From: Amblyornis subalaris
Lineage: Eukaryota; Chordata; Aves; Passeriformes; Ptilonorhynchidae
DNA length: 64,000 nt
NCBI GenBank assembly: GCA_018881555.1
Contig: JACAXG010000520.1
Location: 20,837-84,836 of the forward strand
Direction of reading: 5' to 3'
Shown here: one piece after another, positions 24,115 to 34,175 of the stretch
Position numbering within the stretch: the first letter of the stretch is position 1
Layout: each line of letters starts with the position of its first letter
Program-made: the position numbers and the translations under genes
Notes under the pieces: model-generated
What the model was told of the DNA's origin: nothing
The model's input: the letters and a program-made list of their open reading frames with translations, nothing else
Databases searched by the model: none

Positions 24115-25821
24115 TCATTCAGGGTTATGTTAGCACTGATGGTCAGCTGCAGACCGGCATTCGCAGGGGTGTCCCTTGCAAGACTTGTGCTTGCATTGGT
24201 ATCTCATTCCTGTTGGTTTTGGGGGCTCCGGAACCTGCGCCCCCTTTGAAGTTTCCCTGCTGCTGCTGTGGGACAATGTTGCCATCTTTGTTGCCTTTTG
24301 ACCGACATTGATTGCTCCAATGAAACCCTTTTCTGCAGCAGGGGCAGGGTTTATTGGTCTTTTTACTGTCCTTTTGTCCCTTCGGACAGTTTCCTGATGT
24401 GCCCCTGCTCCCCGCATTCAAAGCACTTTACAGCTGCTCTGGCCACTTGAAGCTGCTGGGCTATCGCAGTAGCAATTACCTCTGCTTTGAACTGTTCTGA
24501 GCCAATGTTATCACACGCTTTGATATAATCAGAGAGTGTAACATCAGAACAGTTACGTATTGGGTCCATGGCTTTCTTGCAGTCGTTGTTAGCATTTTCA
24601 TAAGCAAGAGATTTTAAAATAGCATCAGCTGCTTCCTGTATATCAATTTGTCATTTAACAGCTGATTGTAACCGATCAATAAAGGTGATATATGGTTCCC
24701 AAGGCCCTTGCCTCACAGCAGAAAAACCAGGCTCTAATTTTTTTGTGTCAGGCACTTTTCGGAGTGCACGCATTGCGATAACAGTGGATTGGTCCCACGC
24801 TTGTGGCGGGAGCCTTAATTGTGCCTGAGCAGTAGCATACGCTTCTGTGCCAGAGAGCTGTGCTGCAGTGATATTAATAGGTGGTTGCTGGTTAGCATTG
24901 TTCAGTGCCTGGGTTTGAGCCAAATCTACAAATTCTGTCCACCAGACAGAGTATTGCCCTCCCATCAAAATTTCTTTTAAAAAGAGATTTCCAATCCACA
25001 GGTAACATAGTATGAGCCTCTGCAATCGCATCCAATAAATTCATAGTAAAGGAGGAATGTAAACCGTTTTATTTTACTGACTTCCTCAGTTCCTTTACCA
25101 TTTCATATGATAATTCTTCGTGATGTGGGTTTTGATTGCGATATACAACAGGCATTGCTTGGGAAAACTCAATATCACCCTCTTCCAAAGCACGTCTGTG
25201 GCATTTCTGTATAAACCTTTCTGGCTCAGGTCCTATAGGTGGTAATGTTTCCTCATCACAGTCACTAGAGGAATAGGACAGTGGTCTATTTTGTGAAATA
25301 TTTGCTGCAGCCTTTTTGCGTGCGGCTTGCAGTATTTCTTCTGCGCTAGGAGCAGCTGCTGCCATAGCACATACTGGGGTGAGAGGAGGATATAAATCTG
25401 GCTCTTGTCCAGAGTCAATTGGACTGGGATCAAACGGATCCTTTCCCTCCACATTATTCTCTTCAGGTGATATTTCATTAACAAAAATAACAGAATCTGA
25501 CTACTATGCAGGCTAAGCGTCTCCTAAGACACGGTCTGCATCCTTAAATTGTTGAAAAGCAGAATATATCACACGCCAAGTAATAATATTGTCAGGGTGA
25601 ACATCGTGCTGAGTAATTTGGCGAGTTTGCAAACACTCACCCACCTTTTGCCAGTGAGTGAGTTCATAAGAACCGTCAGACGGGTACCAGGGACAAAATT
25701 GTCTGACTCATATAAGTAGCTGTATGAGTCTTTGGGGTTGGATTTTAAATCCTTGTTCCCTGGTAATATGCAACAGACAGTCTTTGTGCAGTTTTTGGGG
25801 TTTAGTTGCACCTTGCCCCAT
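24115..25821 (-). pseudogene. Provirus C gag (MA-CA-NC), frameshifted
   Basis: The frame begins MGQGATKPQKLHK at 25821, a Gly2 myristoylation start. The matrix then shifts frame. A middle segment (25452-25069) has an acidic proline-containing linker. The capsid block 25031-24651 contains the major homology region (QGPWEPYITFIDRLQ). The nucleocapsid has two zinc knuckles: CFECGEQGH, whose last Cys is displaced by a frame break, and an intact CPCCRKGFHWSNQC. Layout and knuckle pair are betaretroviral. Several frameshifts and stops make it inactive. Confidence 0.85.
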
Positions 25822-25987
25822 TATAAGAAATGCTGTCTGACCACTCACAAAGGCTAACCTGTTTCTATAGCCAGCGATGAGAGGAGCTCCTTCGTGATCA
25901 GTTGAACACACCCATGGTTGGATCGGTTGGAGTATGCTACCGGACTGGATCACGTCAGTTGAAAAATCCCTGATTCAGGGCGCCATT

Positions 25988-26326
25988 TGTAGCGTATGAA
26001 ATGCGAGAAACACAGGCTGAGAGCAAGTGAATCTATATTTCACAGACCTAGGATGATACTTATACAGTAAAACATGCTATGTTCAGCAAAACTTCAAAAG
26101 CTGATTCCGGGAATCGTGTAAATCTGGCTGTTAGCTTTCTTATCAGAGCCAGGTTAGCAGGATGTTTTTTCTGCCCTCAGGCCTTTGTGTGATAAGCACT
26201 CCTGATAACAGCAGCAGATGTCTCTACAATGGGGGGTGTCTCCAGGGTCTTATCAGCAGGTGATAGCTTCAGAGTGGGGGGTGACTTCTCTGTAGGAGCT
26301 GGCTCTGCTTCTTGTGCAACCCCACA
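25988..26326 (-). mobile_element. Provirus C 5' LTR
   Basis: 339 bases, TGTGGGGTTGCACAAGAAG (26326) to CATACGCTACA (25988), followed by two spacer bases and the Lys-type primer binding site. A GTATAAGTATC TATA-like site lies near 26060. Confidence 0.9.
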
Positions 26327-26331
26327 GAAGC

Positions 26332-26855
26332 TTTTTCTGTACTCAGCATGCAAGATAGGTTGAGCTATCCCCCTTGCATCTGGCATCGCAAAAAAGAATG
26401 CCTGCTCCCTAATACTAAAATTATAGTGACAGAGAGTTTACTTTCTTGCCGTTTTTGCTAACAAATGTCCTTACACAAGTGGCTCAGCTGTGAAAACTCC
26501 CGTTCGGGGAAGTAGAGACATTCTCATGTAAGCCTGAAGGTATCCCTTCTGATGGGCCATAATTGACTCAACTGCGCTGACATGAGGCAGCTGTAATGTC
26601 TTAGACGGTGTCAAAGTTTCCCCAAAGTGTCCCTTGATCCATAGCATTACATAATCCAGTGTAAAAATCCCTGCCCCAGGGATATATGCCTGAGCATATA
26701 TCAACCCACTGGATGTTGTGTTTTATGGGCTTTCCCCCACTCCCGATGGGTCAAGACTGTGACCATCACTTTAACCAATGAACATCAAAATTTCAACAAT
26801 TAAGTCTCGTCTCTGGATCCACAGGTGGTGATTATGTATTGTTCTACTCTTATAC
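26332..26855. other. LTR V remainder and unidentified open stretch
   Basis: Bases 26332 to about 26450 are the R/U5-like part of the LTR whose U3 ends at 17791. A minus-strand open stretch at 26704-26471 (77 codons; contains GAGIFTLDYVMLWIKGHFGE) looks protein-like in composition. I cannot assign it to a known gag, pol or env segment. Confidence 0.4.
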
Positions 26856-27221
26856 TGATGTGCGGGGAAAACTCTATAACCCGAAAGTTATAAAGTAGGT
26901 ATGTTTTATTTCAGCATGCTGGGCACATGGAGGATAGCTCCTCTTAAGGCATGTGCAACATCTACAACAAAGCTCTCTATATTTATTTCCTAAAAACATT
27001 ACTATGTATTAAGGTTCCCCGATATGCCTATACATATGCATAATCTATTCTTGCTTCCCATGATAATGAGCTCTGAGATCATTTCCATACGCTTGCGCTT
27101 GCGCAGTGCCTCCTGGGGGTCGTGGGCAGGGGTCCAAAGATGAAGTAAGCCGAGTCTTCCTCGGAGTTGAACTTTTCACCTTGCCTCCTTGTGCATGCTC
27201 TCTGGTCCCTTGGTCTCAGTC

Positions 27222-27941
27222 TGACGCAACAGTGCTAGATGGTAAAGAATGTCGCATCCTTCCCAAAAGCATCCCTCAGAGGAGTCCGTCCCTCTGAGAA
27301 GCCATTTGGGCGGTGCCGCTTTTAACACACTCGCAGACACCCTAACACACCCAGGCAGATGGGTGCCTGCAGTCACACACACACACACACACACACACAC
27401 AGGATAGCTCACTGATGCAGCCGAAGGCAGAGTCAGGAGGGGCTCTTCTAAGGTAGAAGGTTTATTGCACGTAGATGATCCAAGGAAGAAGAGCACAGAA
27501 CAAAGGAGGGTCTGGGGTTATATACTCCAGGAAACAGGGGCAGAGAAAACACCAAGGGCCAATCAGGTGAGGGCCAGGGGCGGAGAGAAGGTGGGACTAC
27601 ATAACAACAACCAATGAGGGTAGGCGAGGGGAGGAGCAGGGGAACAGGGCCAATGGGGCATTGAGTAAGGGAGAACTTGCTAGAACAGAACCTTATAAGG
27701 GAACAAAGAGTGACAGGCCTACAGGCCAACCAAGTAGGATAAATCAACATACTATAGCTAGGCCTGATGGGGGAGACCTTCCTTCTCACCATAACCCAGG
27801 GGGAGCCTTTAGACCTCGGAGCCTTCCCACCAGCAGTCTCCTACTGCATCAGGGCCCTCTGGCCCCACTGGCTCCTCGGTCACTCCCGTGGCTGGTCTTA
27901 CCACTGCAGCCTCTCTTGCTGCAGGCTCAGCCACCACAGCA
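27222..27941 (-). mobile_element. Provirus A 3' LTR
   Basis: Runs TGCTGTGGTGGCTGAGCC (27941) to GTTGCGTCA (27222). TATATAA is at 27524-27518 and AATAAA at 27466-27461 on the minus strand, giving a short R region. A (CA)n microsatellite lies at about 27373-27401 within U5. Confidence 0.92.
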
Positions 27942-27973
27942 TCTCCCCCTTCTTTGTTTAAAAGAAAGAAGGC

Positions 27974-28530
27974 TGCCGCTCTGCCCTTGCCTGGGTCGGG
28001 CTAGACCTGCGGCTTCTGGGTTCTTAGCCCACAAGAAACAGCGACTGATGAATTAACTGAGGTTTGCGTGCCTCAGTTTGTCTGGTCTGAAAGCCTTTCA
28101 CAGCAGGCAGTTTTCAGCTGTTTATAAGGCAGTAGCGAAGGCAAAGAGGAAAGAGACAGACTCTCTGTAGCTGCAGTCCAAGTTTATTTTCTCTGCCCTG
28201 TGGAAGCAGGGTACAATATCTTGAAGGGGAGCTGGCAGAGAGACAGCTGCTCACTCTATCTCTGCTGTTTTAAGGGGTAGGTAAAACAGGGCTTAACCAA
28301 TAGAGAGTGAGGATGCATGAAAGAAAACCAATAGAAACATCTCAGGGGAGGAACAAATTTAAACTAACTAATAACAATATAGCTGGAGAGAATTTTAAAT
28401 CACGCTAGCCTGTTACAGATCTTGAGGCTCTGTGATGGAGGAGAAGACATAATGTGAGTGACATATAAGGAGTGTATGTTGCTATGTTGCAGATTCCTCC
28501 TTTGATAACCTGGGCTGCACCATAGTGGCA
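27974..28530 (-). mobile_element. Provirus B 3' LTR
   Basis: 557 bases, TGCCACTATGG (28530) to AGAGCGGCA (27974). AATAAA lies at 28188-28183 on the minus strand. It differs from its partner at three sites, two of them adjacent to the U3 terminus. Confidence 0.94.
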
Positions 28531-28539
28531 TCTCCTCCG

Positions 28540-29862
28540 TTTCTTTTTAGTAAATTGAAAATAAAATTCTTGACATCTTTCAAGATACAGATGACAAAAC
28601 AAATGGACAGTAAAACAATTAAAGTAAAACGAATATCTCTGATAATTGAAGTCTACCATCCTGAAATTCCCCAATTAGATAGAACGTCCTCTAGCCATCC
28701 CTTTGACTCCTGCTTGATGAAATGGACTAAGTCCTGCATCCCTTGAAGTGCTTTTCGAATGTTAGGCGCTCGTGATGTTAAGTTAAAGCAGCAAAGCCCT
28801 TCAAACTCTTGACACCCGTGACGGTGCAAAAGCAGCAGATAGTCAATGGCAGCACGGTTTTGCAATGTTGCCTTTCTGGTTATTTCCTCATCCTCGAGGA
28901 GGTTGCTGATGGCAGTTGATGTTAAATTGGCCTGTTTTGCCACCCAACACTCTAGGGTACTTAGTTCTCCTAGAGCTTTAGCTGTGGCCACCCAGGGTAG
29001 AAAGACTGACACGGATGCCCGATGGAGATGTGACTAGTGGAAAATATCTGAGTAACATTTTGAGTCTAAATCTTCAAAGCTTCTCTTTTTGCGGGCCAAT
29101 TGGACTGGGTTGCTGTTTTTCCAAGTTTCGGTTACATTTTTGTTTCTCCAGGCTGGGATCTGGGTCATGTTGGGTGTAAACAGGGTTAACTGCTCAAGGG
29201 TGCATGGCCCTCCTCGGAGGCGAGAGGGGATGCCTGCCCAAGCATGATCTCCACATATGAAAAACAGCCTCTTAGGGAGTTGCTTAGGAGTGCCATCAAG
29301 TGTGGTAGGTATTTCTATGTGAGTAATATCCTTACACCACTTGGCGGCTTTGTATGCGAGATTATGCTGGGTTACTTCAATAAACAGCTCTTTTTGAGTT
29401 TTAGGAGTGAACATAAACTGTATACAATAGAGAGCAGAAGTGGATCCTAAAATGACAAATTCTGCGGGCTCCCCGGACAACCTTGGGAGGTCTTTTTTTA
29501 CCCACTGCTTCCACAGCTCAAAAGGGCTTTCGGCTGTCGGGAGTAGTTCATCAAGCCCGAAGACAGGAGGCCTCCCGGGCCGCTCAGCTAAAAGGCAGGT
29601 CTGATGTTCTCTGGCTAATTTGTTCTGGGAATAAAAGGGGGACATTAACATAGGAGGGTACTCAGTGGTGTTTACAGGGATCCCCACCAGGCAGGTTGAC
29701 ATTGGATCGTCTGGATTCGAGTTGCTGAGGCAGATATGGTCTTGCCCCATAGATTTGGCTAGCAGTGTCCAGACGTTTGCCCTTGGCTGCGGGACAATCA
29801 ACACTTGCTGTCAGGGATGCCGAGCAGGAGTAGCACTAGAGCTAGGCTGAGGTCATGGATGG
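28540..29862 (-). pseudogene. Provirus B env, alpharetrovirus-like, broken
   Basis: A leader Met at 29862 (MVHLPP, then a Leu-rich core) follows a TTTTATTTTAG acceptor-like site. The main SU frame is open 29804-29034 in a different frame and ends with the furin-type site RKKR. The TM part (29012-28653, a third frame) has NRAAIDYLLLLHRHGC and the GCQEFEGLCC CX6CC motif, like avian leukosis-type env. A TAG lies immediately before a hydrophobic membrane span (28652 to about 28590). So SU, TM ectodomain and anchor are each intact-looking but separated by two frame breaks and one stop. Confidence 0.8.
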
Positions 29863-30219
29863 GTGGAAGGTGAACCATGTCTAAAATAAAACAGATGATA
29901 TTAGGTACAGACAAGGGGAAAAAACAATATCAGCATAAGGAGATACACAGGAAATAGTTAACGTAGTTTCTGTTTCTTCTGCTACTTCCAAGCTACCACT
30001 TTGACTTCCTTCCTGGATGGTCTGACAAAAGGTTTGACTCATTTTTCAGGTGTATGTTGTGTGTGTCAGATCACCTGCAGCTGTTGTCCAGTCCAGTAAG
30101 AGTCAGGGTTAGAGGATAAGAAGGGTTGTTCTACTCTATTTCTGTCTGTCCGCAGAGTTGAGGTGCTGAGATTGCTGTTGCTCTGCAGAAACAAACTTCG
30201 ATTTGGGGTTAGGAACAGG
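29863..30219 (-). other. Provirus B gag-env junction, pol deleted
   Basis: No conserved motif is visible between the capsid relic and the env leader. The region marks the deletion that removed capsid C-terminus, nucleocapsid, protease and pol. Confidence 0.5.
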
Positions 30220-31247
30220 TAAAGGAGCAGCAGCATTTGAAGGCCAATGCTGCATCTCGTATTGTATTTAAAGCTGCTTCTGGGATGGCTTGTGCTTGGT
30301 CCTGAGGTTTTAGAAATTACCCCTGGCCCAAAAGGTGATCCATAGTTAAATTTTTTGTGCTTTGTATAGTTCCTTTTAGTGCTTGTGCTTCAAAAGGCTT
30401 AATAGGGAAGAGTTCTAAATGCTTTCTCTAATCTGTTAGCCACAATTGGAACTCAGAAGGAGAAAGTAAACAAGCTTTTAAAATTGTTTTAAAATAGGGG
30501 CTTTCCCTCCCGTAATCTTAGGACACAGGAGCAGGAAAAGGAACTACTTTAGCATTCGTTCGGGGCTGAGGCTCCCCCTTTGTTTTTGTATATCTTTGAA
30601 AGTAGGAGGGGTGGGCTGGGGAGTGTAACTGGAAGTGGAAAGGAAGGGATTGTGGGAGATGTAGTCCGCTTGCATGGCGTTGCTGGCGGTGGCTTCCGAG
30701 GTAGAAACGGAAGCGGAAAGGAAGGGATTATGGGAAATGTAGTCCCGCTGAGCGGCATTGCTGGCGGTGGGTGCAGAGGGAGAAACAGACGGGAAAGGGT
30801 TAGGGGCTGGAGGAGGTGAAGAATGAAAGAAGGGAGGGAGATTGGAATGCAGAGGCGGTGTGGGAGGTCGGGACTTGGAATGCAAGGGCCGTGCGAGGGG
30901 GATGGGGTGTGGAGAAGCACCGCATGTCGATCGCCATGTTGGACAATAGGAACGGAGTCAGGGTTTTGCGGTATGATTCGGGAAGGAGATTTTTGGACGG
31001 CGGCGGGGGGGGAAGGTTTTGGGAAAGATCCCGTGGCAGGTTCGCGAGTCCTGCCGTGGTTGGGGTTTTGAGAAGATGAGAGAGAGTCAAGCAGCTGATA
31101 GCTGTCTTGTGCCTGTCTGCAGGGTACTTCTGTCTCTCTTCTCAATAGAGGGGCAGAGGGGTTTGGGATCGGGGTGTTAGGATTACATTAGGGTGTTAGG
31201 GAATGGGAATAGAACTCTTTCAGAGGCACAGACTGATTGGACCCCAT
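30220..31247 (-). pseudogene. Provirus B gag remnant
   Basis: A gag-type start MGSNQSVPLKEF at 31247 runs only about 19 codons before a stop, next to short GGGTGTTAGG repeats that suggest a matrix deletion. A proline-rich linker-like frame follows (31145-30549). Then comes a capsid N-terminal relic (SPSEFQLWLTD, HLLGQG, QAQAIPEAALNTI) with internal stops to about 30220. Capsid C-terminus and zinc knuckles are absent. Confidence 0.65.
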
Positions 31248-31595
31248 GCTTCGCAAAATGCGAAGAAAGAAAGTGTGTCCATGACCCGGTCTCTTCCTGA
31301 CCAAGGGAAAAACGTAAAAAAACAAAAGAAAAAAGGTCTTGAAAGCCAGAGTACTCCCTTAAAGAAAATGTAGAGAGAAAAGAGATACTTTACCCTTTTA
31401 AACCGGCCGGAGGGTGAAGAAAGTGCTGGCTCCGAGAAACAAAAAAGCCTTTGGTCGGTCCCTCGCTTTCTGAGCCAGTTCTTCTTCGGGTCCGGTGAAG
31501 AGTTTTTCGGCTCTTTTGCGCTTTCTTCACCGTGCAAAAAGCGGTGAGTTCCGCGCGCACGGCTGGAACGGCGTGTGGAGGAGTCGCTTTCTGCG
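31248..31595 (-). other. Provirus B leader
   Basis: About 350 bases between primer binding site and gag start, where retroviral packaging and dimerisation signals and the major splice donor normally lie. I could not pick out a specific hairpin or donor by eye with confidence. Confidence 0.4.
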
Positions 31596-31615
31596 GGCCC
31601 CTGTTGGACGCCAAT

Positions 31616-32172
31616 TGCCGCTCTGCCCTTGCCTGGGTCGGGCTAGACCTGCGGCTTCTGGGTTCTTAGCCCACAAGAAACAGCGACTGATGAATTAACT
31701 GAGGTTTGCGTGCCTCAGTTTGTCTGGTCTGAAAGCCTTTCACAGCAGGCAGTTTTCAGCTGTTTATAAGGCAGTAGCGAAGGCAAAGAGGAAAGAGACA
31801 GACTCTCTGTAGCTGCAGTCCAAGTTTATTTTCTCTGCCCTGTGGAAGCAGGGTACAATATCTTGAAGGGGAGCTGGCAGAGAGACAGCTGCTCACTCTC
31901 TCTCTGCTGTTTTAAGGGGTAGGTAAAACAGGGCTTAACCAATAGAGAGTGAGGATGCATGAAAGAAAACCAATAGAAACATCTCAGGGGAGGAACAAAT
32001 TTAAACTAACTAATAACAATATAGCTGGAGAGAATTTTAAATCACGCTAGCCTGTTACAGATCTTGAGGCTCTGTGATGGAGGAGAAGACATAATGTGAG
32101 TGACATATAAGGAGTGTATGTTGCTATGTTGCAGATTCCTCCTTTGATAACCTGGGCTGCACCATAGCAGCA
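31616..32172 (-). mobile_element. Provirus B 5' LTR
   Basis: 557 bases, TGCTGCTATGG (32172) to AGAGCGGCA (31616), followed by AT and the primer binding site. Confidence 0.94.
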
Positions 32173-32553
32173 GAAGGCCTCTCCCACAGACCTAAGCAGA
32201 CACCATATGAGGCAACCTAGGATACATAAAACAATAAAAATAATCAAAACCACCCACAGTCCATTTTTCCCTAATGATATTATCCAGCCTCCCAACCCCA
32301 ACTGCCCCCAGAGTCTATCCAGCCAGTCACTGCTTCCTTCGGTCTTTAGGTCTTTGGTATGGTTTCTCATTTGCTGGATCATCACGTGGATGCCGCTATG
32401 ACTGCATGATGACAAGTTCTGTGGGACAATCCATGCGATAACACTGGATGTCGTGGTGATCCAGCAGACCAGAAGGAAGCAGAGGTGACTCATCATGGCT
32501 GGCGATGTGCGTGGGGTTAGGCTAGGCTTTTCTGTGGGGTGGTAAATCAACAT
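32173..32553 (-). pseudogene. Provirus A env remnant: signal peptide joined to TM anchor
   Basis: Two adjacent Met codons at 32496-32491 begin a leader with a hydrophobic core (LCFLLVCWITTTSSVIA). After about 25 further residues the frame reads RLWGQLGLGGWIISLGK and a membrane span (GLWVVLIIFIVLCILGCLIW). Nearly all of SU and the TM ectodomain are missing. A possible splice acceptor (CCACCCCACAG, 32542-32532) precedes it. The frame stays open up to the provirus B insertion at 32173-32178, a few bases from the polypurine tract of A. Confidence 0.65.
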
Positions 32554-32779
32554 GATTAAAAATCAAAAGAAAAAAGAGAAACTTAGAGAGAAACTTAGTG
32601 ACTACTAAATGATTTTTAGGGGTATAAAAGAAAAAACTGTTCTTCCTTAACTCTCCATTCCCCTCTCGATCCTTCCTCTTCTTAAAAGAAACATAAGATA
32701 GGTGTGGGATTAGGATAGGTAAAGGGATTATTGGGATAGGAAAACACATAACGGAGAGGTTAGAGGGTTCAAGGGCATG

Positions 32780-34175
32780 GTTTTTGGTTTTAAACTGCCT
32801 GGAGGTGGCACAAGTCACATGTTCACATGGCTTATCTTGCGCTGATGTCGCCTCCAGGTGGCACTTGCTTCTTTAAAACATAAAGTAAAACTGTTAAGGG
32901 GTTATGGGGTACCCCTCTCAGAGACTGCACGTCTCTGGAGGGTCCTTGGGCTGCTATCTGCGGGTGCATCTGAGCAGGCAAGCTGTTCTGCACCCGGGCA
33001 ATACACCCTGTGATGGGGCTCCCTGTACCGGAGCCAGCGCACCTTTTCGTGCCATACAGGGCTTACCAGTGGCCTCTCTCCGAGGGCAGCGGGGCTGTGC
33101 TCACTCCAGCTCCATCTGGAGCAGCCTGTGGCCTGTGGCCACCCACGCCAGGCACAGCCGGCACCTCCTGTGCCTCACCATGCCCAGCCCCAGATCCCCG
33201 CAGACACACACACAGATATCTGGAAACATGGACTGGAAAGAGCCCATGGATACTTCTGCTTCCCTCCAAGGCCCTGCCACTCCTTCTCTGAGCAGCAGGA
33301 GGGCCAATCAGGAGGGAAACGAGGCCAGAGACTCTGGCCGTAGCCCAGGACCCCAGAGGCAGCAGTTATGGGGTAAAGGCATCAGCCATTCTCCCCCAAC
33401 CTTGCCTCCTTTAATATGAAAAGAGGTTATGAGGAGGGACAATACATAGGGGACTTAGAAAAGGGGAACAATGAAGCAAGGGGCAAAAAATCCAACAAAT
33501 AAATTTGGGGATAGGGAAATTGCCAAACAGGAACGACCTGTTGCTCCGCGACTCTAGTCGCGGGACGACAGGTCTCCCCAGCTGAGTGGCAGTGGGTGCC
33601 CCTGGCTGTGGCGGCAAGGGTGGTGGAGTGTACTGTGCGATGCCAGCGTACAGGGGCTGCGGGTGAAGTCGGTCTCCGGGCCAGCGGCACGGGTCGCGGT
33701 CGTCGGCTGGCGCTGGCTGGCCGTGCTGGCGATGCAGTATGACGGAGTGGGCGGCAGTGCTGGGGATGTGCGGTGCCGGTGTCGGTTGGTTACGGGTGTT
33801 GAGGGCGAGAGGTGGTGGCATCACTTGATGCAGTGGTGGCGAACGCGGTGGCGGCGGCGACCAGGGAGGCAGCAGTGAATGCGGCGGTGTCGAGCATGAT
33901 GACGGCAGCGGCTGTTGAAAAGGTGGTGGCACAGTGGAGCAGGCGATGGGCTGCTGCTGATGGCTTGCAGCAGCGGAACTGTGCGGAATCTCGGGGCGCA
34001 GTGCGGGTGCTACGGCTGGGTGCGTCGCTGTACGCAGAGGTGCTGCAGATGTAGGAGCGCTGCGTAGCGGCAGCGTGGACGGCGCAGGTCGCAGTGGGTG
34101 CCAGGCAGGCGACTTGGTTTTCGATGTCACCACACGGGGCTGTCCCGCATTCTGTCAGCTGTTGCCCGAGTGCCG
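32780..34175 (-). other. GC-rich block in place of pro-pol, unassigned
   Basis: Between the arginine-rich frame and the env remnant lie about 1.4 kb without any protease, RT or integrase motif on either strand. The part at 33540-34100 is rich in GGC/GGT-type triplets, so long frames stay open by composition (for example 33411-34133 minus and 33812-34054 plus). The part at 32904-33419 is open for 171 codons on the plus strand. It may be host sequence picked up during retrotransposition, but I cannot name a source. Confidence 0.5.

Larger units (their letters stand above)
17792..26326 (-). mobile_element. Provirus C, betaretrovirus-like (ERVK), decayed
   Basis: Two 339-base LTRs bracket gag, dUTPase-protease, pol and env in the canonical order on the minus strand. 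The primer binding site TGGCGCCCTGAATCAGGG (25985-25968) follows the 5' LTR and is tRNA-Lys-like. The polypurine tract AAAAGGAGGAGA (18142-18131) precedes the 3' LTR. The flanks are CAAGC (17787-17791) and GAAGC (26327-26331), probably a mutated TSD. By eye the LTRs differ at about 14 positions plus two small indels, about 4%. All genes carry stops or frameshifts. The env is split by the LTR insertion at 19642-20719. Confidence 0.9.
27974..32172 (-). mobile_element. Provirus B, young defective ERVK-type, no pol (TSD GAAGGC)
   Basis: A 4.2-kb minus-strand element inserted in provirus A, with GAAGGC at 27968-27973 and 32173-32178. The two 557-base LTRs differ at only three positions by eye (about 0.5%). 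The primer binding site TGGCGTCCAACAGGGGC (31613-31597) resembles tRNA-Lys1,2 types. The polypurine tract (AAAGAAACGGAGGAGA) abuts the 3' LTR at 28531-28546. Inside are gag remnants and an env. Protease, pol, nucleocapsid and most of matrix are missing. LTR family X is shared with 14000-14552, 19818-20412 and 49490-50048. Confidence 0.94.

Noticed and set aside
23530..24450. Series of plus-strand ORFs of 60-84 codons
   Set aside because: They are antisense shadows of the protease and nucleocapsid coding of provirus C.
30549..31145. 198-codon minus ORF in provirus B as a separate gene
   Set aside because: It is proline-rich low-complexity sequence between gag start and capsid relics, best read as part of the gag linker. 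The overlapping plus and minus ORFs show composition bias.
32904..33419. 171-codon plus ORF as a host gene
   Set aside because: It has no recognised domain, no splice or promoter context, and lies antisense inside provirus A. Kept only as part of the unassigned GC-rich block.
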